DNA from: Nyssa sinensis
Taxonomy: Eukaryota; Streptophyta; Magnoliopsida; Cornales; Nyssaceae
Length of the DNA stretch: 64,000 nucleotides
NCBI GenBank assembly: GCA_008638375.1
Contig: CM018032.1
Coordinates: 2,733,001-2,797,000, forward strand
Direction of reading: 5' to 3'
Shown: positions 10,407 through 22,389 of the stretch, one piece after another
Numbering within the stretch: position 1 is the stretch's first letter
Layout of the letters: every line of letters starts with the position of its first letter
Program-made: the position numbers and the translations under genes
Notes under the pieces: generated by a model
What the model was told of the DNA's origin: nothing
Databases searched by the model: none
The model's input: only the letters and a program-made list of their open reading frames with translations

Positions 10407-10686
10407 GTTGTTTGTCTCCCTGGGGATTTGCTTCTGCTGAATAAGAGAGAGCCAATTGAATGGCACACAAAAGATTGGAGTTGAGTTTTGCTTTCAATTT
10501 GTACAGTAAACTACTCTCAAATATTGGTGAAGCTGTGACAGTGTGACTTACCTGTCAGCATTAACGTAATCTCTCTAAACCAACCACATAACTTTACTGT
10601 TTACATAAAAAAATATCAACAAAGTAGTTCACCTAAAAGTCCAAGCCACGTTTGGCCCTAAGCGTCAGCTTTCCTTTTTGTCAGAG
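10407..10686 (-). promoter_or_regulatory. Upstream region of the UGT gene, no clear elements
   Basis: This is the 5' flank of the UGT. I could not find a convincing TATA box at a sensible distance or a recognisable element cluster. Promoter function is assumed from position only. Confidence 0.3.
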
Positions 10687-11167
10687 TTATCAGAATCGGT
10701 TCCGGAACTGAAAATCCATCATCAAACTACTTCACTTTAATTTATCAATTTTATTAAAAAAAATAGTCAATTAAATCAGCCGAATTTTCAAAAAATTGAT
10801 TGAACTTGTTGATTATTTTAAAAAATTGATTGAATTACTTTTTTATTTTTTTATTATTTATATTTTTTCACAAAATTTTTTATATTTGATAATCAAATAA
10901 TAAAATTAAAACAAATAAATATAATTACATGCATTTTTATTATATATACAAATATATATAACTTATACAAGATAACTACAATGTTTATGCTTATATTTTG
11001 TTATTTATTATTAAATATTAAAAATAAATTATCTTGTTCTTTTACAAATTTTAATATATTTATATTTTTTTAATATATTAATTATAAAATCATTTGAACT
11101 ACCGGCTCAATTAATGAATCGTGAACCAATACCTTCATCAGTTTATTGTTCGGTCTGATTCTGATAA
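10687..11167. mobile_element. AT-rich MITE with TTATCAGAATC terminal inverted repeats
   Basis: The left end reads TTATCAGAATCGGTTCCGGA and the right end, reverse complemented, TTATCAGAATCAGACCGAAC. The first 11 bases match exactly and similarity continues further in. The interior is almost pure A/T with no ORF. The target duplication is not clear, so the superfamily is left open. Confidence 0.55.
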
Positions 11168-11199
11168 TTATACTTTTAATCCTTCATATTTTTGTTTAT

Positions 11200-11559
11200 A
11201 AGATAAATTACATTGACATTTTCAAAGGGTTTTTGACAATTACAAAAACTTTTATTAAAATTTCTGAAATGATACTGACATTTCTTAATTTTGCTGACAA
11301 ACTACAAAAACTTCCTATTCAGGGTTCTTTTTTTTTTCAAAATGACAAAGGCGCTCATGTCATGTTTTCTTTTTTCTTTTTTTGTATTTTTTAAATTTTG
11401 ACCACTTTTTCTAACTTTTTTTTTTATTTTCAAATAAAATATTAATTAAAGTATTGTTTGACTTAAAAAAATATAAGTTATTTATCTTAAATTTATTTTT
11501 ATATAAAATAAAAAAATTCATCAAAAAGAGTTAATAATTTTGTTAAAATTAAAAAAATG

Positions 11560-11590
<31 letters not shown>

Positions 11591-11752
11591 GAAAGGAATA
11601 CTTTCATCATTTTAAAAGAAAAAAATAAAATTGAAAAAGAGATCTTTGTAGTTTATTACTAAAAATAATAGAGATAATGTCATTTTAAAAATCTTAAAAA
11701 AAAATCTTCATAACCGACAAAAATCTCAGAAGATAAGCGCAACTTATCCTTA
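11200..11752. mobile_element. Mutator-like foldback MITE, second family member
   Basis: A perfect 10-bp target duplication TTTTGTTTAT flanks it (11190-11199 and 11753-11762). The left end contains GATAAATTACATTGACA, close to the ends of the 4209-8734 element. The right arm, reverse complemented, aligns with the left arm over about 120 bases, with shared ACAAACTACAAA/ATAAACTACAAA segments. It is 553 bases long and non-coding, with an (AT)n run near 11560-11590. Confidence 0.75.
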
Positions 11753-11762
11753 TTTTGTTTAT

Positions 11763-13027
11763 CAACCAAAGAAAAATTATTATTGATACTAAAAGTGTAC
11801 AAGTGGTATAAATCAAGACACCAATCAGAGAAGAAAAGACAAAAAGAAAAAGCCAACCGGAGAGCTTCAACACTAGCCCAAATACAAGGAACTATCTTGA
11901 TAGAAAACAACCAACCCAACAATGAGACCAAAGTATATTTTCCAGCACATAGCATTGCACTTCACCTAGATGAAGCTTCCATATCAGGGACTAGGAATTC
12001 ATATGAGGAAGGGTAAAATTTTAGCTTAATGATTATAAATTTAAAAATTTAAAGAATTATAAAAAGTAATATTGATTGATAATGTTTTTAAAAAATAATT
12101 TAATTTATTGATAAAAGAAATTTATAAATTACACAAAAAGTCTAATCAAATAAGAAAATACTAAAAACTCTTTAGTGTATAAAAAAATTGATAAAAACTC
12201 TATTTAAGAGTCAAATTAAAATTAAGATAAGAGTATAGGAGAGACGAAATTTTAAATTAAAGGAGTATATTTCAAAAACAATTTAGAAAAATATAGAAAA
12301 AGAAAGTTCACAAAACAAAAAATTGAGAGGGGGCAATTGCCCCTCCTAGCCCCATGTGGCCTTGTCCATGCTCCATCACTTATCTAACGTTTATCGTATT
12401 TACACCTACTCAATTTTTTCTTCTTTTTTTCTTTTTTTTTTTATAACTTAGTATCTGATTTTTTGAGTCGACTAGTTCAAAGGATCAATCTCACCGTCTA
12501 TTAATGAAGGACCCGATTAAAGTCGGGACGATGTCTCGTATAAACTGTTTCTAAGAGAAAGTGATATCCGTTAAATTTTGACTTGACAACTTGAAAGAAC
12601 AAATTCCTTAATTATTGTCTAGTGCCCACTTAATCACTCCTTGAAATTTTTTCTTTATTTTTCCTTTCAATAGTCCCAATATGTATTTGAGAATTCTCAT
12701 TTCCAATCCAGAAGTTGTTCAACTTTAACTATAATAGTGGTGTTCATTGGCACGAAGGAGGATATTGGAAACAAACGGGAGCACCTTAGGTTATCAAAAA
12801 TTAACAGCCACATCCCATTTAGGTTAAAGAACCATAAAATAAAATAATAATAATATTAGTAACGCAAGAAAATTGATTTTATTGTCTAAGTTGTGTGTCT
12901 TTCCTTCATTATGTATTATATTTTCATTTTGAGATTTGTGGGGCTAATTTCAGTTTTCTTTTTCACGTGGTTCCCATGCAATTTGCATGGAAATTCTTTG
13001 TTCTCTTCTTCACTTCTTCTTCTTCTT
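11763..13027. other. Intergenic DNA, nothing supported
   Basis: AT-rich and without a credible ORF. A short palindrome GGGCAATTGCCC near 12330-12345 resembles a motif seen in dispersed plant repeats, but no element boundaries were found. Confidence 0.5.
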
Positions 13028-13035
13028 GTTCTTCT

Positions 13036-13549
13036 TAGGGATGCAATGGGGCGAGTTCGAGACGGACCTCTTTCTCAATCTCGTTTCACGAAAAAAAAAA
13101 AAAATTTCAAATCTGTTTAAATTTCGTGATAAGCAGGGACGGGTTTCTTTCGGGTTCCCATTTATTTTTAAACTTTTAATTTTTATTTATTTTTTTAAAT
13201 TAATTATAATTAACACCTTTTAAATAAAACATTAGATGTGTTAAAATAAGAAATATGCATATTAATAGACAATTAAAATGATATTATTTTCTTTTTCAAT
13301 TGTATAACTCTATTAAGTTTGTATAAAATTTTAATGATTGACTAAAAAATATCATTATAAGTATTAACTATGTAAAATAAAACTCTTTTATTATTTTTAT
13401 TTTATATAATCCGGATGGATCCCTAATCCCACTAACATTACACAATAATATATATATATATATATATATGTAGCGGCTAACCTAACCCTAGTATCACAAT
13501 AATATATAGGTAAGGTAAGCCTAATATACTTCTACCATTGTCATCCCTA
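13036..13549. mobile_element. hAT-like MITE (TAGGGATG ends)
   Basis: Terminal inverted repeats TAGGGATGCAATGG and CCATTGTCATCCCTA differ by an inserted base. The flanking 8-bp duplications are GTTCTTCT (13028-13035) and GTTCTCCT (13550-13557), one mismatch; 8 bp is the hAT value. It is 514 bases long and non-coding. A further member starts at 60539. Confidence 0.75.
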
Positions 13550-13557
13550 GTTCTCCT

Positions 13558-14464
13558 CCACCTCCTCCTCCTTCTGGTGACCAAGAAGCAATCAAAATTC
13601 TTCATCAATCAATACTAACTGTGAATTTTGTCACGCTTATTAAATCTGTCGTAATCCAAAACTCTAATATGTTTTTAACCAAACTCTAATTTGTTGAGGC
13701 CTCTAAGATCATCCTAGAATTCTAATTTATTCTTGCCTACCTTGAGGCCTCTTGGATCAACCTAGTTCTTATTTGTTAGGGTCTCTAGAATCACCTTATC
13801 TCTTTTATTAACTTACCAGTTATTGCTTTATCAAGTACTTTGTTTATCTTCTCCAATTTAACTAGAAACCAGCTCTGATGTCATGTTGAACTTTTTTATG
13901 CTTTAATGCAAAATATTAGTATTTTGAATGCTGTGATACCACTGTGTTTTTCTGGAACTTCAACAGTTGTCTCTATAGGCTTTTACACTTGACCTTGAAG
14001 ACTCTTTAACTTGTGCTTGGAGATGTACAACTAGTATTTATTTTCAATGTAATTTGAGCAACTTCATATGGCCCATTGCATTTCAATTCAATATTAGAAC
14101 TATAATGCATAAATGAGTGCTTTATGACGAACCATTTGCAATAATTCTATCAAACCGTATATGATTTGACATCCACAAAAAAAAAAAAAAAAAACACTGA
14201 TATTTAAGTCAGCAAATTTCATAAAATAAAGAGACATGGAAGTTAGTAAGATGAGTATGCATATTACATACAAATTCAAAACACAGACTAACCTAATTGT
14301 ATTGCAAAAGCATATGATCACCAGCACAAATAGCATTCCTATATATGGATATCAGTAATTCTCAAGCCCTACATAGAAATATTACAAACCATTGGCATGC
14401 TACCCAGATCTCCCATTTCCAGCTGCAAAACTCTCACTTCCAATAATGGCTTCCTCTCTTGTTT
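13558..14464. other. Intergenic DNA, nothing supported
   Basis: Short, unconvincing ORFs only. A poly-A run lies at 14177-14193. Confidence 0.5.
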
Positions 14465-15195
14465 GAAATACCTACAAAGAATAGTACAAACTGTGTGAGA
14501 AAACTGGTATATATTATACTGAAGCGCAGCAAAAAGGTACACCTTATGAGAAAAAGTTACCACACAAGAATTATCTTCTCTTCTTTAAATCTATAGAAAA
14601 AAAAAAACTAAATTTATCTATTAATTTCAAAAACCCATCAACATTTAAACAAAAATAGTTAGCATTCCAACCATTTTGAAAGGTAAATGCATATTCTCAT
14701 ATGACAGTCGTATTTAGCATACCAACCATTTTGAAAGGTAAATGCATATTCCCAGATGACAGTCGTATTTTGCAAAATGGTCAAAACCAATGCATGATTC
14801 TGCAAACCTTGATCCAATTAGCATCTTCCAGGTACAAGTTCTAATTTTCTTTTATTGATGATGCAATAATACAACTTTTTTTAAAGAAATTAAAAATTAG
14901 TGGAACAAAAATTCTGATGGAAAGCCCAAATAGTTGACTGAAAAAAATCCAGGTTTCTTATCTTTCTAGATTTTCTTGCCATTGTCATACATTTTCATTC
15001 CTTAGTGTAGCATCTGGTAAACAACACAAGGTATCCATTACTAATTTAACTGAAACATCATAGGTATCCATGAGCATGTCATGCAACTTAGAATAAGATG
15101 ATATGAACATCATAGAAACATCCATTTCAGAGAGAATGTCAATGATAACTTTACAAAACAGTCTTACCATCATTAACAGGTTGTGTGAAATGTGC
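14465..15195 (-). repeat. Diverged duplicate of the 3' end of the LEA/TMEM205 gene (copy A)
   Basis: This stretch is colinear with 16143-16820. Shared blocks include AGAAATTAAAAATTAGTGG, AAACAACACAAGGTAT and the final coding bases ACAGGTTGTGTGAA. The duplicated unit thus includes about 25 bases of the last exon plus the downstream region of that gene. By eye, identity is roughly 75-85% with many small indels. It does not encode a usable product. Confidence 0.75.
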
Positions 15196-15261
15196 TGGCG
15201 CATGCTTTATGCTGATTATATTATTTTAATTGATGAAAAAAAAAAATGAGTAAATGATACA

Positions 15262-16000
15262 TTAAAGGTATGGAGAGAGAGATTCTAGAATTAAAATGGT
15301 TCAAAATAAGTAGGAAAAAAATTAAATATCTTGAGTATAATTTCAGTAAAACTTTTAATATAAACAGGAAGGGAGTAAACATTGAAAATCTAGAATTAAT
15401 GAAAAGTGAAAATTTTTATTATCTAAGTTTACTTGTTCATCTAGAGGGAGAAATTATAGATGATATTACTCATAGAATTGAAGCAACGTAGATTAAGTGG
15501 AGGAGTATATCACGTGTATTGTGTAATCGACGTATACCTTTAAAATTAAAAGGTAAATTTTATAAAACAACTATTAAACCAGTGATATTAGATAGAGCAA
15601 AATATTGGATAGTTAGGAAACAACATGTTGATAAGATGAGTGTAGTCGAAATAAGAATTTTAAAATAGATGTATGGTAAGACAAGAAAAGATATATTTAA
15701 AAATGAACACATTCATGAGATGATAGGAGTAGCACCTATAGGAAATAAAATTAGAGAAAACTAGTTAAGTTGGTATGGTCATGTACAAGACCGGTAAATG
15801 CACCAATACGAAAGAGAGACATGGTTAATATTAAAGAGTCATGCTAGGAGGTGAGGGCGATCAAAATTAATTTTGGTAGAGATAGTTAAAAATATATGAT
15901 AATAAATGGTCTAACTAAGAAAATGGTCTTAAATAAAAAAGAATGACGAGGCATATTTATATAACCGACCCCTACTAATTTAAATAAGGCTTTGTTAAGT
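15262..16000 (+). mobile_element. RTE-type LINE remnant (3' part)
   Basis: Broken translation on the plus strand reads through the C-terminal part of a plant RTE-like non-LTR reverse transcriptase: blocks such as KGKFYKTTIKP, MYGKTRKDIF and HEMIGVAPIG are recognisable, with several stops. It ends in a segment (AAATAAGGCTTTGTTAAG) that recurs as short 3' fragments elsewhere here. It lies between the two duplicated copies of the LEA gene 3' end. It is inactive. Confidence 0.75.
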
Positions 16001-16142
16001 TAAACTGTGTATATTTGTACCAAGTCACTGGAGGCGCATTAACTTTTTTTTTCTTGCCCTTCAAAAAATAAGTATTATTATACTGATTAGGTAATCAAAT
16101 ATCTAACATCATGGTAATAAGTAACTTTCTACATAAAACCTC

Positions 16143-16820
16143 CCAGAAATACCTACTGAGAATAGTATACCTGTGTCTCCTTCACCAAATTTAGGTTATA
16201 CGGGATACCACCTACATAAGTGGAGCAAAAAGGTAAAAAGTAATGTCACATACACCTAAAAAAAACTTATCAAAAATATCGACTTCATGGATTATCATAA
16301 ATCTTCCTTAAATCTAAAGAAAAAAATCAAATTTATTCATTAATTTCAAAAATATCCTTAACACATCAGCGTATAAACAAAATAAATAACTAAATTTGCT
16401 ATACCAAGCATTTTTTAAAATAAATTCACATTTTGCGATGAATGTCAAGGTAAATCCACATCCCCTAATGATAGTTGTATTTTGTATAAGCATCAAAAGT
16501 CATGCATAATTTTGCAAACCTTCATCCAATTACATCTTCCATCACATTCATATGTAAGAAGTAATGCAACAACAACAGTTCTTTTAAAGAAATTAAAAAT
16601 TAGTGGAACAAAAATTCTGATGGAGATCCCAAATAGTATACTGAATAAAATTCAGGTTTCTTGTTAATCTTTCTAGATTTTCTTGCTATTGTCAATACAT
16701 TTTAATTCCTTAAGTGTAACATCTGGAAAACAACACAAGGTATGCATCACTAATATAACTGAATTATCCATGAGCATGTCATACAATACAGTCTTACCAT
16801 CAACAGGTTGTGTGAAGGCG
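16143..16820 (-). repeat. Copy B of the duplicated segment (3' end and downstream of the LEA/TMEM205 gene)
   Basis: This is the copy attached to the intact gene. It covers the last ~20 coding bases, the stop at 16800-16802 and about 650 bases of 3' UTR or flank. See 14465-15195 for the partner. Confidence 0.75.
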
Positions 16821-19800
16821 CTGAACCAGATATACAAGGTGCCAAGAAAGAGCCATAAGTGTCATGATGTTCAGGAAGGATGAATATGTGTTTAACTTCT
16901 TCAGCCTCTCATTCAATTCAATGATTCGAGATTTCATCACCTCCTGCTCTCGTCTTTCTGTCGTTGCAGCTGGAGTTTTAGTGGTAGTTGGACCTGTCGC
17001 GGTTGTGGCTGTGGGATCAGCGACCCGGTCCGACACCCTACTGCTGGGTTCGTCAATTAAACCATCTCTTCCTCTCCCTTCTTCCTTCTCAACCTTCATC
17101 CTCTCAAACATCACCTGCACATCATATTGAACAAAGGGGAACTTGTATAAGGCACCAATATTATACTCTTTTCTTTTTCTTTTTTTTTTTTACCTTTTTT
17201 ATTTTTGGTGAAACAGCAATATTGTAATTGTGTCTAGTCTTTTTTACCATCTGAATAGTAAACTTGTCAAGAAGGTCTCAAGCTAAAAAGAAGACCTTAT
17301 CTGATCTGAGCTACATTGCTTAACCCTGAAAAAATTTTAACAAATAAATTTGAAACCATCTTCCTGCTTTGTAAGAGGCTATGTGGGTATCTTTATTGTT
17401 TTAAAATCAGGAAAGAATAGTAGCTCCAATGTGGTTTTTTTTAATAGTTAAGTGGCCATTGGATAGGAGTTGAACCTGAGACCTTTGGATATATTACCCA
17501 AGTGGCTTCTCTACTCAGCCAACCCATGGGTTTTGTGATCCATGTTAAGTTCTAACTAAAGCTGAATAGATATAATCTGCATTTTATTCACACACACAAA
17601 CAGACAAGTGATCAAAAGCAGAAAAAAACAAAAGAAAAAGACATGTTTAACAGTTCATTTTCAGACACAGGAGATAAAAATAAACACCGAAAACTTCAGA
17701 GTAGACTAAAAGGCATATCAAAAGTAAAGGTAAAACCTAGGTTCTTATTTGGGATGGGGGATCAAGTTGATATCACATTAATTTAATTTTATCATCTTTG
17801 TGACCACAAACAAACAATCAGAGTACCCCAAATTTTAGAAAACTGCATCTTATGCAAAGGGTCATTCCTTTATATATATATAGTAATAGACAGATTAAAC
17901 CATAGTTGAGTAGCTGTAATAAGAACAAGTTCACCTTTACCTACAACTTCTTAGGAGTAGAATTAATGAAGTCCTTCCACATTGATAATGAAAGCCCTTG
18001 TTTAATCAGTACGGCCAATTGTAAAACCATCTCTTTCCTTAAATGGTATTCCACCTCGTCATCTATTCCATAATGTGAATCAATTGGCAGCCACTACAAA
18101 TTTCTATGTCAGCCTAACCAGCATCAGTAATGATGGAGAAAGATAATGGTTTGAAAGGTATGCCTTTCTATGCTATCCGTTCGGAATTAAATTTAAATTT
18201 GAGTTAAAATTTATAAATTTCTATTACTTACTTAAATTCAGATTTAAATAAGATTTTATTCAAATACAAACTCAAATTAATGTAGTATTATTTATAGACT
18301 CAAAATTTAAGTTATCACAAAAGGACATGAAACTCAAATTCAATTTTTACATAAATTATAACTTGAGTTTGAGTAAAAATTTGAGTCATCGTCGGAGATG
18401 TACAGAAGAAATGAATAAAAACATAATGGAGAGATCTCTAGCAAGAATGGTATCAGCACGTCCTTTTAGTAACCTACCCAACTTCTGGTTCCAAGATACG
18501 CTTTCTTTTTGCATTCGTGCATATAGGAATGTTATTCAGTATTACCTCGTGTTTGGCAGAAAGGAACAGGAGCTTTAAAATTGAAATTAATAGAAGCTTT
18601 AAAATTGAAATTAATAGAAGAGAAGCTTGTTTAAATTTTACACTAATTTATTTAAGACCAAAATCCCAATTCCACACACCTCTTAATTGAATTTGATTTC
18701 AAATTTCAGAAGGCATAGATGTGGTGAAAGAACAAAATGGCCAAAGAAAATAAAATTTGCTACCTTGGTGGCTCGAGGTTCCAAGTACAGCAAATTACCC
18801 AAAAGCATCAAAATCGTGGCAAGAAGATTATAGCCCTGAAACATCTCAGCCGTGCTTGAGGACAACCTCCTCTGGCTCAAAAAATGCCCTAGCAAAGCAA
18901 TTCCAACACAAGAAGCCATAGCACTGAAATAAACAGGATATATCTTGCTCTGCACCAAACCAAACTGCTGCCTCGGCAGAGCCTCAGCCAAAACATAACT
19001 CGAAACAAATGTAACCCACATACACATCCCATAAGCCGTTGAAAAACCCAGCAAATGAACCACACCCATCAATGAATCCGTCGTCTCCGGCGACATCACA
19101 TACATTATAGCATCATAAACAACCTCGCGGCCTCGCAGGAGAATGTCATTCAAGTCCTTTTGCCCCTCCTCTTTAAGCCTTTTTGCACCGGTTTTCACGG
19201 TCTCCACCGCCTGCTCCGCCATTTTTCCAGCTTGTTTAGCCTTTTCCTCTACCAGTCCCTTCGCCTTATCAATTTTTCCCGATACATTTCTCTCTATATG
19301 CTCCCCAATTCTCTCAACTTTATCAACTACGACCTCTGCCCCGTGTTCTGCTTTCCTCACGGCATCTTTAGCCCCTTCTTCTGCTCCATGGGCTTTCTGC
19401 GACACAGTCTCTCTCATTTTGCTTAACGCGCCGTGACCAACTTCTTTCACTCTTTCCCCAACCTCGTAAACCTTACCTAATGCTTCACGGCCAACTTCTT
19501 TCGCCCCTTCCCCAACCGAATGCACTTTATCAGAGACCACATGACCTTTATGCGACACAGTATCTTTCGCTCCATCGACTGTCTCACTGACAACCTCTTT
19601 GGCTTCTTCTTCGACCTCGTGGGCTTTCTCCGAGACCTTCTCTTTGGTTTTACCAAATGCACTCGCAATTTTATCCTTGCACTTGCCGAAGGCATCACAG
19701 ATAAGGTCTCCAGGACTAGGACTATCACTATGACCATTTGATTGTGGGTGTGAACCAGAGAGACCTTGACCAACATTGGGAAGAACAGAAGATGCTTCTT

Positions 19801-20089
19801 CGATCCTCTCCTTCACAGCCGCTGCCGCCTCAGATAACATCTGTTCAGTGGCCGAGAGATAGCTTTTTTCGTCAATCTTTCGGGGCTTGTGGGTAACATG
19901 AGGTTCATGGGGTGACATAGAAACCTTGGTGTTGCCATCGTCTTCTTTCTCATATTCAACGACTACCACTCTGTGCACTTCCTTCAGTATCACATCTTCT
20001 CTTGTTTTTTGCTTCTCAAGGCTTGGAGACAACACCCCTGCTGTTGCTAATGAAGTCACAACAAGAGACACAGCAAAAAGGTTCATCAT
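16800..20089 (-). CDS. LEA-repeat / TMEM205-like (DUF4149) membrane protein, two exons
   Basis: Coding exons are 20089-18764 and 17114-16800, joined at AAG|GTAGCA and TGCAG|GTGATG in phase 0, giving 546 aa. Residues 1-20 look like a signal peptide. Residues ~80-310 form a charged, Ala/Lys/Glu-rich amphipathic region of LEA-type 11-residue repeats (AKEV, GAKD, KVHEVG-like units). Residues ~340-440 and 517-540 hold four hydrophobic segments matching a TMEM205-like domain (GFSTAYGMCMWVTF, PVYFSAMASC, YLEPRATK), which spans the exon junction. The architecture matches Arabidopsis At1g72100-like LEA proteins as I recall them. The likely role is membrane or protein protection in the secretory pathway during seed desiccation; this is inferred. 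ABRE motifs lie just upstream. The 1.65-kb intron carries a SINE. No damage is seen. Confidence 0.9.
17435..17530 (-). mobile_element. tRNA-derived SINE in the LEA/TMEM205 intron
   Basis: Reverse complemented, it starts AACCCATGGGTTGGCTGAG, has a box-B-like CAGGTTCAACTCC and ends ATGGCCACTTAACTATT plus an A tract. It is colinear with the better-bounded copy at 46353-46453. No target duplication was found. Confidence 0.6.
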
Positions 20090-20163
20090 CTTCTCTCTCT
20101 AGATTTTGATTGTCAATGGAGATTTGGAGTTTTGGGAGAGACCTCTCTTTTTTCTCTAAGATA

Positions 20164-20232
20164 GCCACGTACCAGTTGCGGTTATCGAGGAACACGTGTG
20201 ATGTTTGATGCCCATATTGTATTCTACGTGTC
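20164..20232 (-). promoter_or_regulatory. ABRE cluster upstream of the LEA/TMEM205 gene
   Basis: Three ACGT-core ABA-responsive motifs lie 75-145 bases upstream of the start codon: TACGTGGC (minus strand, 20171-20164), the palindrome ACACGTGT (20192-20199) and TACGTGTC (20225-20232). These match the bZIP/ABF consensus ACGTGG/TC. A cluster so close to the start of a LEA-type gene suggests ABA or late-seed control. Confidence 0.7.
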
Positions 20233-20959
20233 TATTTTGTAGGAACTTTGTTATGCTTTCTTACAAGGAAAAAATAAAATGGTTTTTAGGGACTGGCAGA
20301 TTCCGTAAGGTGCTTTTCTTGGTCAAATTTCTTTTGAGACGATGCTTCACAGTCACACCAAATCAGGTAAGAGGGCCACTTGTACTCTCAGGAGGTTGTC
20401 AATGTCTCAGTAGCAAATTTTTAAAATATTTTGAACTTATTTTCCTTCTTTTATCTGAGGAACAAATTTTTCAAGGTATTTTTTTTTTGTAGTTTTAAAT
20501 GTAAATTCCTAATTATGTTTTTGGCTCACATTATATAACTTTTAAAATTATCATATGATTACTATCATTAAAGAGAGAATTGAAAATATATAATATTATA
20601 CTAACTATTACAAATAATTTTCTATTGTGAAGTTGATAAACAATATCAATTACACAAACGTACAGTAATATTTACGTGGTCTAATTTTAGACATACGTCT
20701 ACAGATAAAGGATAAAAGATAAAAGATTTGACTATTTATATAAATAAGTATAATTAAAGGATCTCACTAAACTCATAACAAGTTACTAGTTTCAAACTGT
20801 AAATTTAATCTACCCACTATGCTCCTTATATAGGTTGTTTTGTCACCTTACTGCAATTGATATTAATCAATTGCTTTGCTGCCTTTCCGTAACTTTGCTT
20901 GATCCTTAACCATATATTGTAATATCAATTGCAATATATCAACTTGAAGAAATCAAGTT
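20233..20959. other. Intergenic DNA, nothing supported
   Basis: AT-rich, with no credible ORF or repeat boundaries. Confidence 0.5.
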
Positions 20960-22384
20960 GATTTCTTCTTGTGGTGGGCATTCACCTTTTAGAAAACAGA
21001 ATCAAAGTCATGCAGTTCTCTGATTTAGTTTTTTTTATCAAGAGTGATAAAAGAGATGAGATCAACCTGGTCTGAAGAAAGTCTTTAAGGGTTTGAGATA
21101 CGTATTTTATTCAGTAGTGGTGGTTGGGTAACACTTCGGCTAGGAAAGTCTGATTCAGAGGTTTCAATCGGGCAAATCTCCTGCTTGTTATCCGGTTTGA
21201 AAAGCGTCGCTTCGGTAAAATGTCACTTCGGCGGTGCTTCGGCCTTGAGAGAGGGAGAGTTCTTGAAGAGAGAACTCTAAAATTAAACTAACAACGTGAG
21301 GCTAACGAAATTGTGTCCTCCAAAGTGATGGCCAGTGGGGCTTTATTTATAAACAAAATATGGATATTCGATCCAATGACCTAAGATGAAATCCTAGAAT
21401 GCAGGGTTAGGATTATGTCTTTAGTGATAATCATATAATTAAATAATTAAATAATTATCCTAAGGAATGATTATCCTAACTAAATGAATTAATAAATAAT
21501 TATGACAATGCACGAACCAATAGAATTGGTGTCTACAAACAAGAGCAGTGAGATAAAAGAGAAATAGAATTTAATTAAAAAATAAACTCTAAAATAAAAA
21601 ACGTCTAGGTTCGACGTATCTCCATTTAAGAAAATATCAAGCAACCAGATCTATGAAAACTTTAAAAGTGGAAAGTCCTAATTATGCCTAAATAAACTAC
21701 TATCACTTAAGATTACCAAATTGTCCTCAATTTGGTGGACAATCTCTAGATTGCAAAACATGCGAAATGATCAAATTATCCCTAATTTGTCATCAAAGGA
21801 CTGCAATTACCAAATACCCCCATGTGGGTAAAATAATATAGAAATTATAAAAATGTCCCTCAAGTGACAATGAAGTCTTATTGAGGGTATAATTATGCCA
21901 AAATTACCATAATACCCTTAGTGGGCAAAAAGGTACCAAAATTATCAAAACGCCCTCCGATGAGTAGAAAAGTCCTAACCAAAATAAGATTCTAATAGGA
22001 AGTGTCCTACTTGGACTGAGACTCGAGTAGAAGAGTCCTAACATGAGTGAGAGTCTATTAGGAAGAGTTCTACCTGGACTGGGACTTTGGCAGGAGAGTC
22101 CTAATGGGAATAAGACTCTGTCAGGAGGAGTCCTGATGAAATTGGGACTCTGGCATGAGAGTCCTAATGGGAGTCGGACTCTATCAAGAAGAATCCTACT
22201 GGGACTACGACTCTAGTAGGAAAGTCCTAACGGGAATATGAATTTGTCGGGAATAGTCCTACTTGAACTAGGACTCTGTCGGGAATAGGAATCTGTCAAG
22301 AGGAGTCCTAATAAAAGTAGGTCGCTTGACATAATTATTGAATTGCTCCTACCCAATCAAGGGTCTCAAAATGAGGTGTCTACA
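20960..22384 (-). repeat. LTR-like sequence, probably solo or nested gypsy LTR remnants
   Basis: Read on the minus strand, two places begin TGTAGACACC (at 22384 and 21537), a typical start of plant gypsy LTRs. TTTATAAATAA (21353-21343), about 190 bases into the second unit, looks like a TATA box. No internal gag/pol is attached and no target duplication was found. The left limit is approximate. Confidence 0.45.
21965..22315. repeat. Degenerate minisatellite, period about 30/60 bases
   Basis: About ten imperfect units alternate between forms like GAGTCCTAATGGGA and GGACTCTGTCAGGA. It lies inside the LTR-like block. Confidence 0.65.
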
Positions 22385-22389
22385 AAATG

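Noticed and set aside
14369..14563. Possible extra 3' exon of the LEA/TMEM205 gene
   Set aside because: The protein already ends normally at 16800 at the expected length, and the 64-codon ORF has no similarity I recognise.
16864..17130. 88-codon plus-strand ORF
   Set aside because: Antisense shadow of the second exon of the LEA/TMEM205 gene.
21965..22315. Regularly spaced repeats that could suggest a CRISPR-like array
   Set aside because: The units are degenerate and contiguous without unique spacers, the DNA is plant nuclear, and there are no cas genes.
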